DNA from: Schlesneria sp. DSM 10557
GTDB lineage: Bacteria > Planctomycetota > Planctomycetia > Planctomycetales > Planctomycetaceae
DNA: 64,000 nt
NCBI RefSeq assembly: GCF_041860085.1
Contig: NZ_CP124747.1
Location: 5,975,001-6,039,000 of the forward strand
Direction of reading: 5' to 3'
The notes under the pieces are model-generated. The model was not told where the DNA came from and searched no databases. It saw only the letters and a program-made list of their open reading frames with translations. Position numbers and translations under genes: made by a program. Positions 26,059 through 35,498 of this stretch are shown in pieces. The first letter of the stretch is position 1. Each line of letters opens with the position of its first letter.

Positions 26059-27399
26059 ATGTCTCGCGATCATCAGTCAAGTCGACGCTCGTTTCTGAAA
26101 CAGGCTGCCCTCGGCGCATTCGCAGCTCCGGTATTCATCCGGAATCTGCGAGCCGCTTCGCCGAATGACGTCGTCCGTCATGCCAGCTTTGGTGCGTCGG
26201 GAATGGCGTTCGCCGACCTATCTGCCATCATCACACATCCTCAGGTGAAATTGACCTGCGTTGCTGAAGTCGACCTGCAACGGGCCGAGAAGCTGAAGCA
26301 GACCTTTCCTGAATTGCGCGTCTACCAGGACTGGCGGCAGATGCTGGACGCGGAAGAGGGAAAGCTGGATTCCGTCAATGTTTCGACCCCTGACCACATG
26401 CATGCTTCGATGGCGATGGCGTCAATGGAGCGGGGACTGCATGTTTACGGTCAGAAGCCGCTGACGCATGACGTTTATGATTCAAGACGATTGGCAGAAT
26501 ACGCGGGAAAGAAAAATCTGGTGACCCAGATGGGGATTCAGATTCACTCTCATCCTGCCTATCGCTCGGCGGTGCAGTTGATTCAGGAAGGAGCGATCGG
26601 GAAGGTCACCAGCGTTCATTCCTGGAGTAGTAAAAAATGGGGCGACGATACCGAGCGACCCGATCGCAGCGATCCGGTACCCGACAGTCTGAACTGGGAC
26701 CAATGGCAGGGGGTCTGTGAAACGCGCCCCTTCATCGGTGGAGGTTACTACCATCCGGGTAGCTGGCGCCGTCGACTCGATTTTGGTACGGGAACATTCG
26801 GGGATATGGGATGCCATATTTTCGACCCTGTGTTCAAGGCTCTCGAACTGACTGCTCCATTGACGCTGAAGTCGACGGGGCCTGCGCCCAATGCCCATAA
26901 CTGGGCCAATAATGCGGTGGTGCATCTCACGTTTCCTCAGACGAAGCACACCACCGGACCGGTGGTTCCCATCACCTGGTATGACGGGGACGAGCGACCG
27001 GGGGACGAGATCACCTCGCGATGGTTGAAAAACCGACCCTTGCCCGAGCAAGGCTCACTGTTCATCGGTGAAAAAGGGGCGTTGCTGTTACCCCACGTCG
27101 AAATGCCAATTCTCCTGCCGGAAGAGACCTACAAGGACTATGCCCGGCCGAAGCTGGATGACATCAATCATTGGCATCAGTTCATTGATGCCGTGCGAGG
27201 TAAGGGAAAAACATCGGCCCACTTTGGCTACGCGGGCCCACTGACCGAGAGTGTCCTGCTGGGAGGTGTCGCGACTTTCTTCCCTCAGGAAACCCTTGAG
27301 TGGGACGCTGCCAGCCTGCAGTTTAAGAATAAACCTGAAGCTGCCATTCGACTGCGTAAGCCTCCCCGTAAGGGCTGGGAAGTCAAAGGGCTCAGTTGA
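26059..27399 (+). CDS. Gfo/Idh/MocA family oxidoreductase, Tat-exported
   Basis: This 446-residue NAD(P)-dependent sugar or sugar-acid oxidoreductase carries a twin-arginine signal (SRRSFLKQAALGAFAAP). The Rossmann part includes FGASGMAF, and VSTPDHMHASMAMASMERG, with GLHVYGQKPLTHD containing the family's catalytic EKP region in the variant form QKP. The C-terminal half has QIHSHPAYRSAVQLIQEGAIGKV and DFGTGTFGDMGCHIFD, both typical of planctomycete family members. Such exported copies probably act on sugars in the periplasm, with NAD taken across already folded, as for glucose-fructose oxidoreductase. The ATG is preceded by AAAGG. It ends before a strong hairpin at 27437-27469. Confidence 0.92.
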   Translation: MSRDHQSSRRSFLKQAALGAFAAPVFIRNLRAASPNDVVRHASFGASGMAFADLSAIITHPQVKLTCVAEVDLQRAEKLKQTFPELRVYQDWRQMLDAEEGKLDSVNVSTPDHMHASMAMASMERGLHVYGQKPLTHDVYDSRRLAEYAGKKNLVTQMGIQIHSHPAYRSAVQLIQEGAIGKVTSVHSWSSKKWGDDTERPDRSDPVPDSLNWDQWQGVCETRPFIGGGYYHPGSWRRRLDFGTGTFGDMGCHIFDPVFKALELTAPLTLKSTGPAPNAHNWANNAVVHLTFPQTKHTTGPVVPITWYDGDERPGDEITSRWLKNRPLPEQGSLFIGEKGALLLPHVEMPILLPEETYKDYARPKLDDINHWHQFIDAVRGKGKTSAHFGYAGPLTESVLLGGVATFFPQETLEWDAASLQFKNKPEAAIRLRKPPRKGWEVKGLS

Positions 27400-27436
27400 G
27401 CTCTCTTCTCTCTATCGGCCTTCGCCCAGATTGTCC

Positions 27437-27469
27437 GCCCACATCCGTCGTACAGCGTCGGGTGTGGGC
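27437..27469. terminator. Strong hairpin between convergent genes
   Basis: Arms GCCCACATCCG (27437-27447) and CGGGTGTGGGC (27459-27469) form an 11-bp stem with one T-G pair and an 11-base loop. It lies 37 bases past the Gfo/Idh stop and also beyond the czcA-like stop on the other strand, so it may terminate both. There is no T tract. Confidence 0.6.
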
Positions 27470-27678
27470 TGATCGGTTCCCTGGAATAAATCGGTAAGCC
27501 GATTTCTGAATGACTGCTTGGCGTGAGCGCAACTGCCGGTGGATTCCGCCTGCCGCGTTTGAGAGTACCTCCTTTTACTGACACCGTGGTTGAGTTCTGG
27601 TCCACATCCATGGTGAGCCGAGCTGCGTGGGTACTCCTGTCAGCGTTGGCGGTCAAGAAGTACCCTTCGCGAGTTCAC

Positions 27679-30600
27679 TCAGGTCGTGGCAACGGTTGCA
27701 GGGGCCATGGTGTTGGCGTCGTCATTGTTCGGTGACCGTTGCACAAACCAGGGATAGATCGCCGGCATGACCAGCGCCGTCAACAGGGTTGATGTGATCA
27801 AGCCGCCGATCACCACGGTTGCCAGGGGCCGTTGGATTTCTGCTCCTGCCGTGTGAGACAATGCCATGGGCAGGAAGCCCAGGCTGGCGACGAGAGCCGT
27901 CATCAGCACTGGCCGTAAACGATTGACCGCAGTCTCTTCCGCTGCTGCCTTCGGTGAAAAACCTGCCACGCGAAGATGCTCCGCCGCGCTGACCCACACC
28001 AGTCCGTTGAGGACCGCGACCCCGAACAGAGCGATGAAACCGACACCGGCGGAAATGCTGAATGGCATTCCACGCAAGGCCAGAGCATAGATGCCCCCTG
28101 AGGCCGCCATTGGAATCGCCAGGAAGATCAGGCTGGCAAGTCGGCCTGAGTGGAACGTGGTGTGAAGCAGCAGGAAGATCAGCACCAGGACCACCGGGGT
28201 CACCAGCAACAGACGCTGTTTGGCCGACTGGAGATTCTTGAAGTCGCCGCCCCATTCAATTTCGTAACCTGTGGGGAGTTTCACATTTTCGGAAATGGCT
28301 TTCTGAGCGTCGTAGACGAAACTCTCGACATCGCGGCCGCGGACGTTGCATTGTACGTAGGTACGTCGCTGTGTCCGCTCGTGTTCGACGCCTGGAGGGG
28401 TTTCTTCGGTAATCAGGTCGGCAAGCTCACCCAGAGGAATCTGGCGGCCGTTCGGGGCAAAGATGGGAATCTGCTCAAGGCGATAAAGGTTGGTCCGCCA
28501 TTCGACAGGGATACGAACCATAATGGGGAACCGCATTCGTCCGCGGAAGACTTCACCCACTTTGTGGCCCCCCATGGTGGCGACAGTCTGCATGACCTGA
28601 TCTGCATCGATTCCATAGCGGGCGAGTGCTTCGGGTTTGACCTGAATGCGAACAGTGGGAAGATTCGCCTGATGTTCGGCTTTCACATCGACAGCTCCCG
28701 GAATTGTGTGCAGAGACTTTTCCACCTGCTTTCCGATCCGGGCGAGACTCTCGAGTTCCGCCAGATTGGAGGAATCTCCACTCCCCTGCAGCGACCCGCT
28801 GGGGGCATAAATCAGGACGGCCACGTTGGCCTTCACTCCCGCGACCAGTTCATCGACGCGCATCTCGATCGGTTGAGTAAAGGCAAACAGCGCACCGGGG
28901 ACATTGCTATTGAGTACAACTCGCATTTCGTCGAACAGTTCTTCGCGTGATTTTTCCTTCGGCCAATCCTTTTCTGGCTTCAGCAGCACCCACACGTCTG
29001 TTTGCTGTACCCCCATCACGTCGTTGGCAATTTCTGGACGTCCGGTCTTGCAGAACACCGTTTTCACTTCGGGGAATGCCAGCAGCAGGGATTCAACCTG
29101 TTTGCCCATGGGGATCGAATCCTCGAGTGTGGCGCTGGGCAACCGGTTAATTTCGATGAGCAGGTCCCCTTCATCCAGCTTGGGCATGAACTCGCCACCT
29201 AGATGCATGGCGATCGGAATGCTGACGGCAAACAGCAGCAACGCCGCCCCCACGGTCAGAACGGGGTGCAGCACGGTGCGATGAACAATGGGATGGTATA
29301 CCTTATGGAACATCCGGATGATGAAGATCTCTTTTTCTTCCATCTTGCGAGGCAGCGCCAGTGACGCCATCACCGGCATGAGTGTCAGCGACAGGACAAG
29401 AGACCCTGCCAGCGCGAAGAGAACAGTCAGGGCCATTGGTCGGAACAGCTTTCCTTCCGTCCCCTGCAACGTGAGCAGTGGCAGATAGACGATCGAGATG
29501 ATCAGCTCGCCGAACATGGTCGGTTTACGAACTTCAATCGCCGCGTCCCGGATGACCTCCAGATGGGGCCGTCCCTCCTTGTTGTGCGAGATACGGCGCA
29601 TGCAGTTTTCCACCATGATGACCGAACTGTCGACGATCAGTCCAAAGTCGATGGCACCGAGACTCATCAAACTGGCCGTAATCCCCGTCATGGCCATCAT
29701 GTTTGCGGCGAACAGCATAGAGAGGGGAATTGCCAGAGCGACGACGATTCCAGCACGCAGGCTCCCCAGCATCACCAGCAGCACGATGACGACCAGAGTT
29801 CCCCCTTCCAGCAGGTTCTTCTCAACAGTGTGCAACGTGCGATTGATCAGTTCAGCCCGATCATAGGTCACTTCGGTGTAGACCCCCTTGGGAAGGGTTT
29901 TATTAATTTCCTCCAGACGTTCTTTCGCAGCCATCACGACGGTGCGGGAATTGGCGCCCCACAGCATCATCACCATCCCCATCACCGCCTCGCCCCGACC
30001 ATCGCGGGTCACCGCACCCTGGCGCGTCAGCGGGGCAATTGTCACATCGGCGACATCACGCACGAGTACAGGAGTTCCATCCGGATTCCCCCGGATGACG
30101 ACATTCTCAATATCGGATTCATTGGTGAGCAGTGCTGACCCTCGGATGAATCGCTGCTCTCCATGATGAACGACGTAGCCTCCACCCGACGTTCCATTAT
30201 TGGATGAAACAGCCTGAAACAGTTCAGGCAGCGAGACGGCGAAGCTGGCGAGTCGATCGGGATCGGGCTGGACTTCGAACGACTGGTAGTAGCCCCCATG
30301 CGAGTTGATTTCGGTTACTCCAGCGACCTGACGTAATCGAGGTGCAATCTGCCATTCAAGGATCGTTCGTAGGTCCATGGGGGAATAGCCTTCGCCACGA
30401 ACTTCAAACTGGAGAATTTCTCCCAGAGCTGTAGTCAGGGGATTCAGCTTGGGTGTGCCATATCCTTTGGGAACTCGCTCGGCGGCATCGATGAGACGTT
30501 CAGCAATCAGTTGCCGGCCGCGAAAGACGTCGGTCCCTTCGTGGAAAACGACGGTGACCAGTGAGAGACCAAACTTCGAGACGCTGCGAATTTCTTCCAC

Positions 30601-30834
30601 ATTGGGCAGCCCACTCATGGTCAGCTCAACAGGGGACGTGACATACTGCTCGACTTCGAGTGGGGACAGCGCACCTGCTTCGGTGACGATCTGAACCTGA
30701 ACGTTGGTCATATCGGGAACGGCATCAATCGGAAGGTTGACGGCCGAATAGATTCCCAGGCCGGCCATGATGACAATCATGGAAATGACCAGCATCCGAT
30801 TATTCAGCGAAACGTCGATTAGCTTTTCAAGCAT
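27679..30834 (-). CDS. Heavy-metal efflux RND transporter, CzcA/CusA type
   Basis: This 1051-residue inner-membrane pump belongs to the HME-RND family, which exports divalent or monovalent metal ions with a proton antiport. It has twelve TM helices in the RND pattern, starting at about residue 14 (VISMIVIMAGLGIYSAV), with the proton-relay segment GAIDFGLIVDSSVIMVEN in TM4 (the two Asp and Glu of the family retained). The periplasmic loops carry MTNVQVQIVTEAGALSPLEVEQYVT. The membrane-fusion and outer-membrane partners (CzcB, CzcC) are not adjacent on either side, so this gene is an orphan and must share or lack partners. Metal specificity cannot be read here. Confidence 0.93.
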   Translation of the reverse strand: MLEKLIDVSLNNRMLVISMIVIMAGLGIYSAVNLPIDAVPDMTNVQVQIVTEAGALSPLEVEQYVTSPVELTMSGLPNVEEIRSVSKFGLSLVTVVFHEGTDVFRGRQLIAERLIDAAERVPKGYGTPKLNPLTTALGEILQFEVRGEGYSPMDLRTILEWQIAPRLRQVAGVTEINSHGGYYQSFEVQPDPDRLASFAVSLPELFQAVSSNNGTSGGGYVVHHGEQRFIRGSALLTNESDIENVVIRGNPDGTPVLVRDVADVTIAPLTRQGAVTRDGRGEAVMGMVMMLWGANSRTVVMAAKERLEEINKTLPKGVYTEVTYDRAELINRTLHTVEKNLLEGGTLVVIVLLVMLGSLRAGIVVALAIPLSMLFAANMMAMTGITASLMSLGAIDFGLIVDSSVIMVENCMRRISHNKEGRPHLEVIRDAAIEVRKPTMFGELIISIVYLPLLTLQGTEGKLFRPMALTVLFALAGSLVLSLTLMPVMASLALPRKMEEKEIFIIRMFHKVYHPIVHRTVLHPVLTVGAALLLFAVSIPIAMHLGGEFMPKLDEGDLLIEINRLPSATLEDSIPMGKQVESLLLAFPEVKTVFCKTGRPEIANDVMGVQQTDVWVLLKPEKDWPKEKSREELFDEMRVVLNSNVPGALFAFTQPIEMRVDELVAGVKANVAVLIYAPSGSLQGSGDSSNLAELESLARIGKQVEKSLHTIPGAVDVKAEHQANLPTVRIQVKPEALARYGIDADQVMQTVATMGGHKVGEVFRGRMRFPIMVRIPVEWRTNLYRLEQIPIFAPNGRQIPLGELADLITEETPPGVEHERTQRRTYVQCNVRGRDVESFVYDAQKAISENVKLPTGYEIEWGGDFKNLQSAKQRLLLVTPVVLVLIFLLLHTTFHSGRLASLIFLAIPMAASGGIYALALRGMPFSISAGVGFIALFGVAVLNGLVWVSAAEHLRVAGFSPKAAAEETAVNRLRPVLMTALVASLGFLPMALSHTAGAEIQRPLATVVIGGLITSTLLTALVMPAIYPWFVQRSPNNDDANTMAPATVATT

Positions 30835-31232
30835 GGCAGGTGATTCTCGGCAGAGTAATTTGGCCCTGATTTCGTGGCCGCATTCTATCGGGGAACATCG
30901 CTGGAATGGCGTAATTCTCTCGACAAAGTAAGCAATTCGTTTGTACTAATGGGGCTGAAACGGGCAAACTTGTTGAAACCCGAACTTGTTGGTGCGGGCT
31001 GTTTATCGCTTTCGAGATCCCTAAATTCTGACTTCGATCGATCGGGCGATTCAGGGCATCTCTGGTCAAACGCTTCCGCCTTCTGCAGTGGGGAATTTGG
31101 TTTTGATCATTCCGTTTCGCATTGCGTGCGCTGTTGCGATCTCATTTAATCATCCGATGAAAATAACCTGCTGAAGCCTGTTCCCTTCCTTCGCATCCAC
31201 AGTTTGTCACGTCACTTGCAAAGGGCTATTCC
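30835..31232. other. Divergent intergenic region
   Basis: About 400 bases lie between the leftward RND pump and the rightward secreted protein. It should hold both promoters, including any metal-responsive site for the pump, but I saw no palindrome strong enough to name. Confidence 0.4.
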
Positions 31233-31958
31233 GTGAAACTTGCGCATCGATCTGTCTTGTTAGCGGTGACGGTGGCTTCCTCACTGATCCTGATGCTGTG
31301 CACTCACGGTCCCACAGTTCGGGCACAGCAGGGGAAAGGGAAACCGAAGATCCTGAAGTCCACATCGTCGGTGGAGGTCAAGCAGATCGATGCCCGACTG
31401 CAGAAGCTGCAAGACAACTTCGAAGCCGAGTCGAAGGCGATCATTGATGGTTATGAGCGTTCGGGGCAGTTTGATCGGGCCAAGTTTCTGCTGGAAGTTC
31501 TGCTGAAGCTGGATCCCAGCAACGAAGATTTCAAGAAACGAGTGACGGAACTTGAAGACCAGTTGCTCAAGACGACGGAATTCGACATCAAGTTTGATGC
31601 TGCAAGCGATTGGACTCCTGTCGGAACAGTCCAGAAAGACAAGTTGACCCGGGTCGAAGCGAGCGGGGATTACAAACTGATCATGACCGCCGCAACGGTG
31701 ACCGCAGACGGGTTTCCGTCGGACAATGTCATGCAGGACCTGATCAGTCGCGTACCGACCGGTGCCCTGATGGGTATGGTTGTCACGGACGAAAATCAAT
31801 CCGGCAAACAGCCCCCGGAACCGTTCCCCATCAAATCCAAACTCGAATTTACGCCGAAGAAGGAGGGGGTCCTGTATCTGAAGGTCAATTCGCCTCCGGG
31901 GGCGAAGTGTGTCGGTGATCTGAAAGTGAAAGTCAGCGGCGTGACGCGTGCGTCCTGA
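31233..31958 (+). CDS. Unknown secreted protein, N-terminal coiled coil
   Basis: I do not recognise a family. The start is GTG at 31233, with AAAGGG at about 31220-31225. A signal peptide covers about residues 1-30 (LLAVTVASSLILMLCTHG...VRAQQ). A helical segment follows, KQIDARLQKLQDNFEAESKAIIDGYERSGQ, with LLEVLLKLDPSNEDFKKRVTELEDQL, suggesting a short coiled coil or TPR-like hairpin. The C-terminal half is predicted beta-rich, with DFDIKFDAASDWTPVGTVQ and KEGVLYLKVNSPPGA, reminiscent of carbohydrate-binding or PA-IL-type LecA domains (a sandwich with a conserved WxxTG(I/V) pattern). A LecA-like reading is tentative. The next gene, a Gfo/Idh, follows by 21 bases. Confidence 0.7.
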   Translation: MKLAHRSVLLAVTVASSLILMLCTHGPTVRAQQGKGKPKILKSTSSVEVKQIDARLQKLQDNFEAESKAIIDGYERSGQFDRAKFLLEVLLKLDPSNEDFKKRVTELEDQLLKTTEFDIKFDAASDWTPVGTVQKDKLTRVEASGDYKLIMTAATVTADGFPSDNVMQDLISRVPTGALMGMVVTDENQSGKQPPEPFPIKSKLEFTPKKEGVLYLKVNSPPGAKCVGDLKVKVSGVTRAS

Positions 31959-31979
31959 AAATCGGAAAAAGGAACGAGG

Positions 31980-32999
31980 ATGACGCATCCGTCGGTACCC
32001 ATTGTCAAGTGTTCGATCGCAACGGATCTGTCGTCCTCCGAACTTGCCGCACAAGCTGACGGTCGCCCCTCGTGGAAGGTCGGGATTGTCGGTCTTGGGG
32101 CGGAAGGGCTGTATCAGCTGGAACGGACCCGTCTGAACTCGCAGATTGAGACAGCGATTGTTTATGACCCTGATCCGCGCAAGCGACAGTTCGCCGCAGG
32201 ATTCGGGGTCATCGCCGCGGATGAACTGTCTCGCGTCACTGCCGGGGGGAAAACCGACGCCGTTTTCCTGACTGACCCGTTGGGGGCAGAGACGGCGTCG
32301 GCGATTCTCGAAAGTGGTCAGCATCTTGTGCTCGATCGTCCATGGACATTGACGTGTGAGGAACTGCAGTCCATTCAAATGCGTGCCGAGTCGGCACAGC
32401 TTTCCGCGACGTACTTCTGCCCGCGACGGTGGACGGCGGACGTCCTTTGTGCTGCCGAGGCCGTCCGTTCCGGGCGGCTTGGCAACGTATATTCTGTGCA
32501 ATATCTGTCCTGCACCAGGCATCTTCCTCCGCTTTCCGGCAGCCGAGGGGTTCTGCGAGAATTCGGGTTTGATCTGCTTGACCAACTGCGAGCATTGGTC
32601 GCTGCTCAGCCGATCTCCGTCTTTGGAAAAATGGACGCGGACCCTCAACGGGGGGACGATTGCGCGTTCCTGGCCGTGATGGAATTCCAGAATCAGTGTC
32701 GAGCTGAAATCCGGATTGACTCGCGTTCTCGACTTGGTTTCCGAACCGGCTGGATTCTCGAAGGAACATCCGGGAGCTATCGAGGTGAACGTCTCTTGAC
32801 GGAAACACTCGACGGCGAAATCGTCGACCAGCCTCTGGAGCGGCCCGTTTGTCACGCGGACCCGTTCCTGGCTGAACTGCCCGCCGCGTGGCAGGGTCAG
32901 CCCTGTCGACTTCCTTCACTGAGGGACGCTGCCAGCATCGTTGCTGTGATCAACGCAATTGAACAATCCTCACGCACAGGTGAAGTGGTCAGGCTTTAG
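31980..32999 (+). CDS. Gfo/Idh/MocA-like oxidoreductase, cytoplasmic, divergent
   Basis: This 339-residue protein has a Rossmann-like N-terminal half and a Gfo/Idh-type layout: KVGIVGLGAEGLYQLERTR, IVYDPDPRKRQFA, and AVFLTDPLGAETASAILESGQHLVLDRPWTLT, where DRP stands in for the catalytic EKP. Thus the catalytic lysine is replaced by arginine, which may mean loss of oxidoreductase activity or a different substrate. There is no signal peptide. The ATG at 31980 has AAAGGAACGAGG upstream. It is cotranscribed with the secreted protein before it and ends only five bases from the convergent DUF1501 gene. Confidence 0.8.
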   Translation: MTHPSVPIVKCSIATDLSSSELAAQADGRPSWKVGIVGLGAEGLYQLERTRLNSQIETAIVYDPDPRKRQFAAGFGVIAADELSRVTAGGKTDAVFLTDPLGAETASAILESGQHLVLDRPWTLTCEELQSIQMRAESAQLSATYFCPRRWTADVLCAAEAVRSGRLGNVYSVQYLSCTRHLPPLSGSRGVLREFGFDLLDQLRALVAAQPISVFGKMDADPQRGDDCAFLAVMEFQNQCRAEIRIDSRSRLGFRTGWILEGTSGSYRGERLLTETLDGEIVDQPLERPVCHADPFLAELPAAWQGQPCRLPSLRDAASIVAVINAIEQSSRTGEVVRL

Positions 33000-33004
33000 T
33001 GCTT

Positions 33005-34444
33005 TCAGGCGAGTACTTCCGAGACGACCTTGCCATGCACATCGGTCAGTCGGAAATCGCGTCCCTGGAAACGATAGGTCAAGCGTGTGTGGTCCAGGCC
33101 TAACTGATTGAGAATCGTTGCCTGCAGGTCGTGCACGTGGACCGGGTTACTGACGATGTTGTACGAGTATTCGTCTGTTTCTCCGAGGACCGTCCCCGGC
33201 TTGACGCCTCCGCCTGCCATCCACATCGAAAAACAACGCGGGTGGTGATCGCGGCCGTAAGTCGTATCAGTGATAGCTCCCTGACAATAGACCGTTCGAC
33301 CAAATTCACCCCCCCAGATCACCAGCGTATCATCGAGCAGTCCCCGTTGCTTCAAGTCCATAACGAGTGCTGCTGACGCCTGGTCCGTCTCTTTACATTG
33401 CTGAACCATTCGATCGGGAAGCCCGCCATGATGATCCCAGTCACGGTGATAAAGCTGGATGAACCGCACACCCCGCTCCACCAGCCGCCGGGCCAGCAGA
33501 CAATTGGCAGCATAAGTCCCCGGCTTCTTCGAGTCTTCGCCGTACAGTTCGAATGTGTGAGGGGACTCGTGCGACAGATCCATCAGTTCTGGCACCGAGG
33601 TTTGCATCCGAAATGCCAGTTCATATTGGGCGATTCGGGCGGTGATCTCGGGATCACCGACGTCCTGGTACTGCATCCCGTTCAACTCAGCCAGTCCATC
33701 CAGCATTTGCCGGCGTCCCTGGCGGTCCATTCCGTGTGGATCAGACAGGTACAATACGGGGTCGCCCACCCCGCGCAGCTTCACTCCCTGATGCTGTGAC
33801 GGCAGGAAGCCGCTTCCCCACAGACGTGCCAGTAGACCCTGACCCTTGGTTGCCCCATTGGAGATCATGACCACGAACGCGGGAAGATCTTCGTTCATCG
33901 TCCCTAGCCCGTAATCGACCCAAGATCCAAAACTGGGACGCCCAGGCAACTGGCTCCCTGTTTGAATGAACGTGATGGCCGGATCGTGATTGATGGCTTC
34001 TGTATGCATCGAGCGAATGAGGCACATTTCGTCGACGATCTTGGCCGTGTGCGGCAACATCTCGCTGAGCCACGTCCCCGACTGGCCGTGCTGAGCAAAC
34101 TTGAACTTCGAGGCGACAACGGGAAAACTCGATTGCCCTGAGGTCATCCCCGTCAGTCGCTGCCCCATGCGAATGGATGCGGGAAGTTCCTGCTTGTGAA
34201 ATTCGGCTAACCGTGGCTTGTAGTCGAACAAGTCCATCTGCGAGGGGGCACCGGATTGAAACATCCAGATGACCCGCTTGGCCTTGGGGGCGATGTGGCT
34301 GACAGGCAGAGGATTATTTGCCTGTGCGTCCCGTCCCAGCAATGAAGCGAGTGCTGCCGTTCCCAGTCCTGTTGCGGAGCGCCCGAAAAAATGGCGTCGC
34401 GTCAGTTTGTCAGCCGTTGCCGTCAAGTAGGACAAGTCAGTCAT
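33005..34444 (-). CDS. DUF1501 family protein, Tat-exported (third copy)
   Basis: This 479-residue DUF1501 protein has a twin-arginine signal ([23 protein letters not shown]). Core blocks include [20 protein letters not shown] and [13 protein letters not shown], followed by [17 protein letters not shown]. It is closer to the first copy (5344-6771) than to the second, judged by the WGGEFGRT and DHxP blocks. Usually such genes follow a DUF1549/DUF1553 gene; here no such partner precedes it. Its 3' end nearly touches the convergent Gfo/Idh gene (five-base gap), so no room exists for separate terminators. Confidence 0.92.
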   Translation of the reverse strand: MTDLSYLTATADKLTRRHFFGRSATGLGTAALASLLGRDAQANNPLPVSHIAPKAKRVIWMFQSGAPSQMDLFDYKPRLAEFHKQELPASIRMGQRLTGMTSGQSSFPVVASKFKFAQHGQSGTWLSEMLPHTAKIVDEMCLIRSMHTEAINHDPAITFIQTGSQLPGRPSFGSWVDYGLGTMNEDLPAFVVMISNGATKGQGLLARLWGSGFLPSQHQGVKLRGVGDPVLYLSDPHGMDRQGRRQMLDGLAELNGMQYQDVGDPEITARIAQYELAFRMQTSVPELMDLSHESPHTFELYGEDSKKPGTYAANCLLARRLVERGVRFIQLYHRDWDHHGGLPDRMVQQCKETDQASAALVMDLKQRGLLDDTLVIWGGEFGRTVYCQGAITDTTYGRDHHPRCFSMWMAGGGVKPGTVLGETDEYSYNIVSNPVHVHDLQATILNQLGLDHTRLTYRFQGRDFRLTDVHGKVVSEVLA

Positions 34445-34730
34445 TTCGGCATCTTTCGTTTGGCATGCTCGGAGCGACGGAATCCCGGGGCAGGTCCGTC
34501 AATCGATCAAGTCACTTGAGGGGCGGCATGGATTCTGGGAGTGTCGGGTTCGTCTTTCCGAATCTGTCCGTATATCGGACAATAAGGATAAGGCGAAATG
34601 AGTGAGTAGCCAAGTCGACGTCGTGATTGCGTTATTCGATCAAGATCAAATCAAGTCCCGTTCTGCTGGACACTGCAGTCGCCGGCAAAACCCGGGCTGA
34701 ATCTTGTATCCCGCGCAGGGATTGTGTGAG

Positions 34731-35498
34731 CTAAAGTTGGCTTGTGCACTGAAATAGTTGGGTTGTCCAGCTTCCGTTGGGAGCAAGTTCCCACAACCGG
34801 TATTCCGGGGGGCCAAGGTCGATCACAAGTTGCTCGGTTCGGGGGCGGAATTTTGGACCCACCGCCGGCGTTGAGAAGACCGTAGTGTGACCAAAAGAGG
34901 CGACAATTTCGTGATGCACGTGCCCGCACCCGATGAGTCGCACCTGGGGAAATTCGTTCAGCAGAAGCTTCAGATCGGCCGCATCCTGCAGACCAATCTT
35001 ATCAAGCCAGGGGCTGTGTACAGGGACAGGAGGATGATGCAAGAACAACAGCGTACGCAGCGAGCGTGAAGCCGTCAGTCTCTCCTTCAGCCATTGAATT
35101 TGATCCGACCCCAGCGATCCCGCGACCTGACCAGAAAGCTGTGAATCCAGCCCGATAATCTGCCAATCCGACCATTGTTCCACGAAACGAATTCGATCAG
35201 TGCAGAGGGGCGGAACCCCTGGAAACCGATTTGCAATTGCCGCGCGACGGTCGTGGTTACCTGGGATGACTCGCACCTTATCGATCCAGTCTCCCAATTC
35301 TGCGATCACGGCGTCATACGTGGCAGCAGCTTCGTCGTGAGCAATGTCCCCAGTCAGAACGAGCAAGTCGAAATCCGGGAGCTGCTGACGGAGATGTTGA
35401 AGGACGGATTGAAAGCGGGGCCAGGTCACGATCTCGCGCAGTGCCGTCGCTTTTTCGGTAAACAGGTGGCAGTCGGTCAGTTGAACGATGCGGTGCAT
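34731..35498 (-). CDS. Metallophosphoesterase, CpdA-like (cyclic AMP phosphodiesterase class III)
   Basis: This 255-residue calcineurin-like phosphoesterase has all five metal-site blocks: QLTDCHLF (D-x-H), LTGDIAHD, VIPGNHDRR, LFLHHPP and GCGHVHHE. The order and spacing fit class III cyclic nucleotide phosphodiesterases such as CpdA/Icc, which hydrolyse cAMP; other members act on different phosphodiesters, so the substrate is inferred. No signal peptide is present. The ATG at 35498 lies at the edge of the gene-poor repeat region. The gene stands alone. Confidence 0.88.
   Translation of the reverse strand: MHRIVQLTDCHLFTEKATALREIVTWPRFQSVLQHLRQQLPDFDLLVLTGDIAHDEAAATYDAVIAELGDWIDKVRVIPGNHDRRAAIANRFPGVPPLCTDRIRFVEQWSDWQIIGLDSQLSGQVAGSLGSDQIQWLKERLTASRSLRTLLFLHHPPVPVHSPWLDKIGLQDAADLKLLLNEFPQVRLIGCGHVHHEIVASFGHTTVFSTPAVGPKFRPRTEQLVIDLGPPEYRLWELAPNGSWTTQLFQCTSQL

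Noticed and set aside
24902-26119. Long leftward open frame opposite ychF
   Set aside because: Antisense shadow of a universally conserved gene with clear motifs on the plus strand.
31281-32855. Long leftward open frame of more than 500 codons
   Set aside because: It runs across two well-supported rightward genes, is Arg/Gln-rich and lacks any domain; it is a high-GC artefact.
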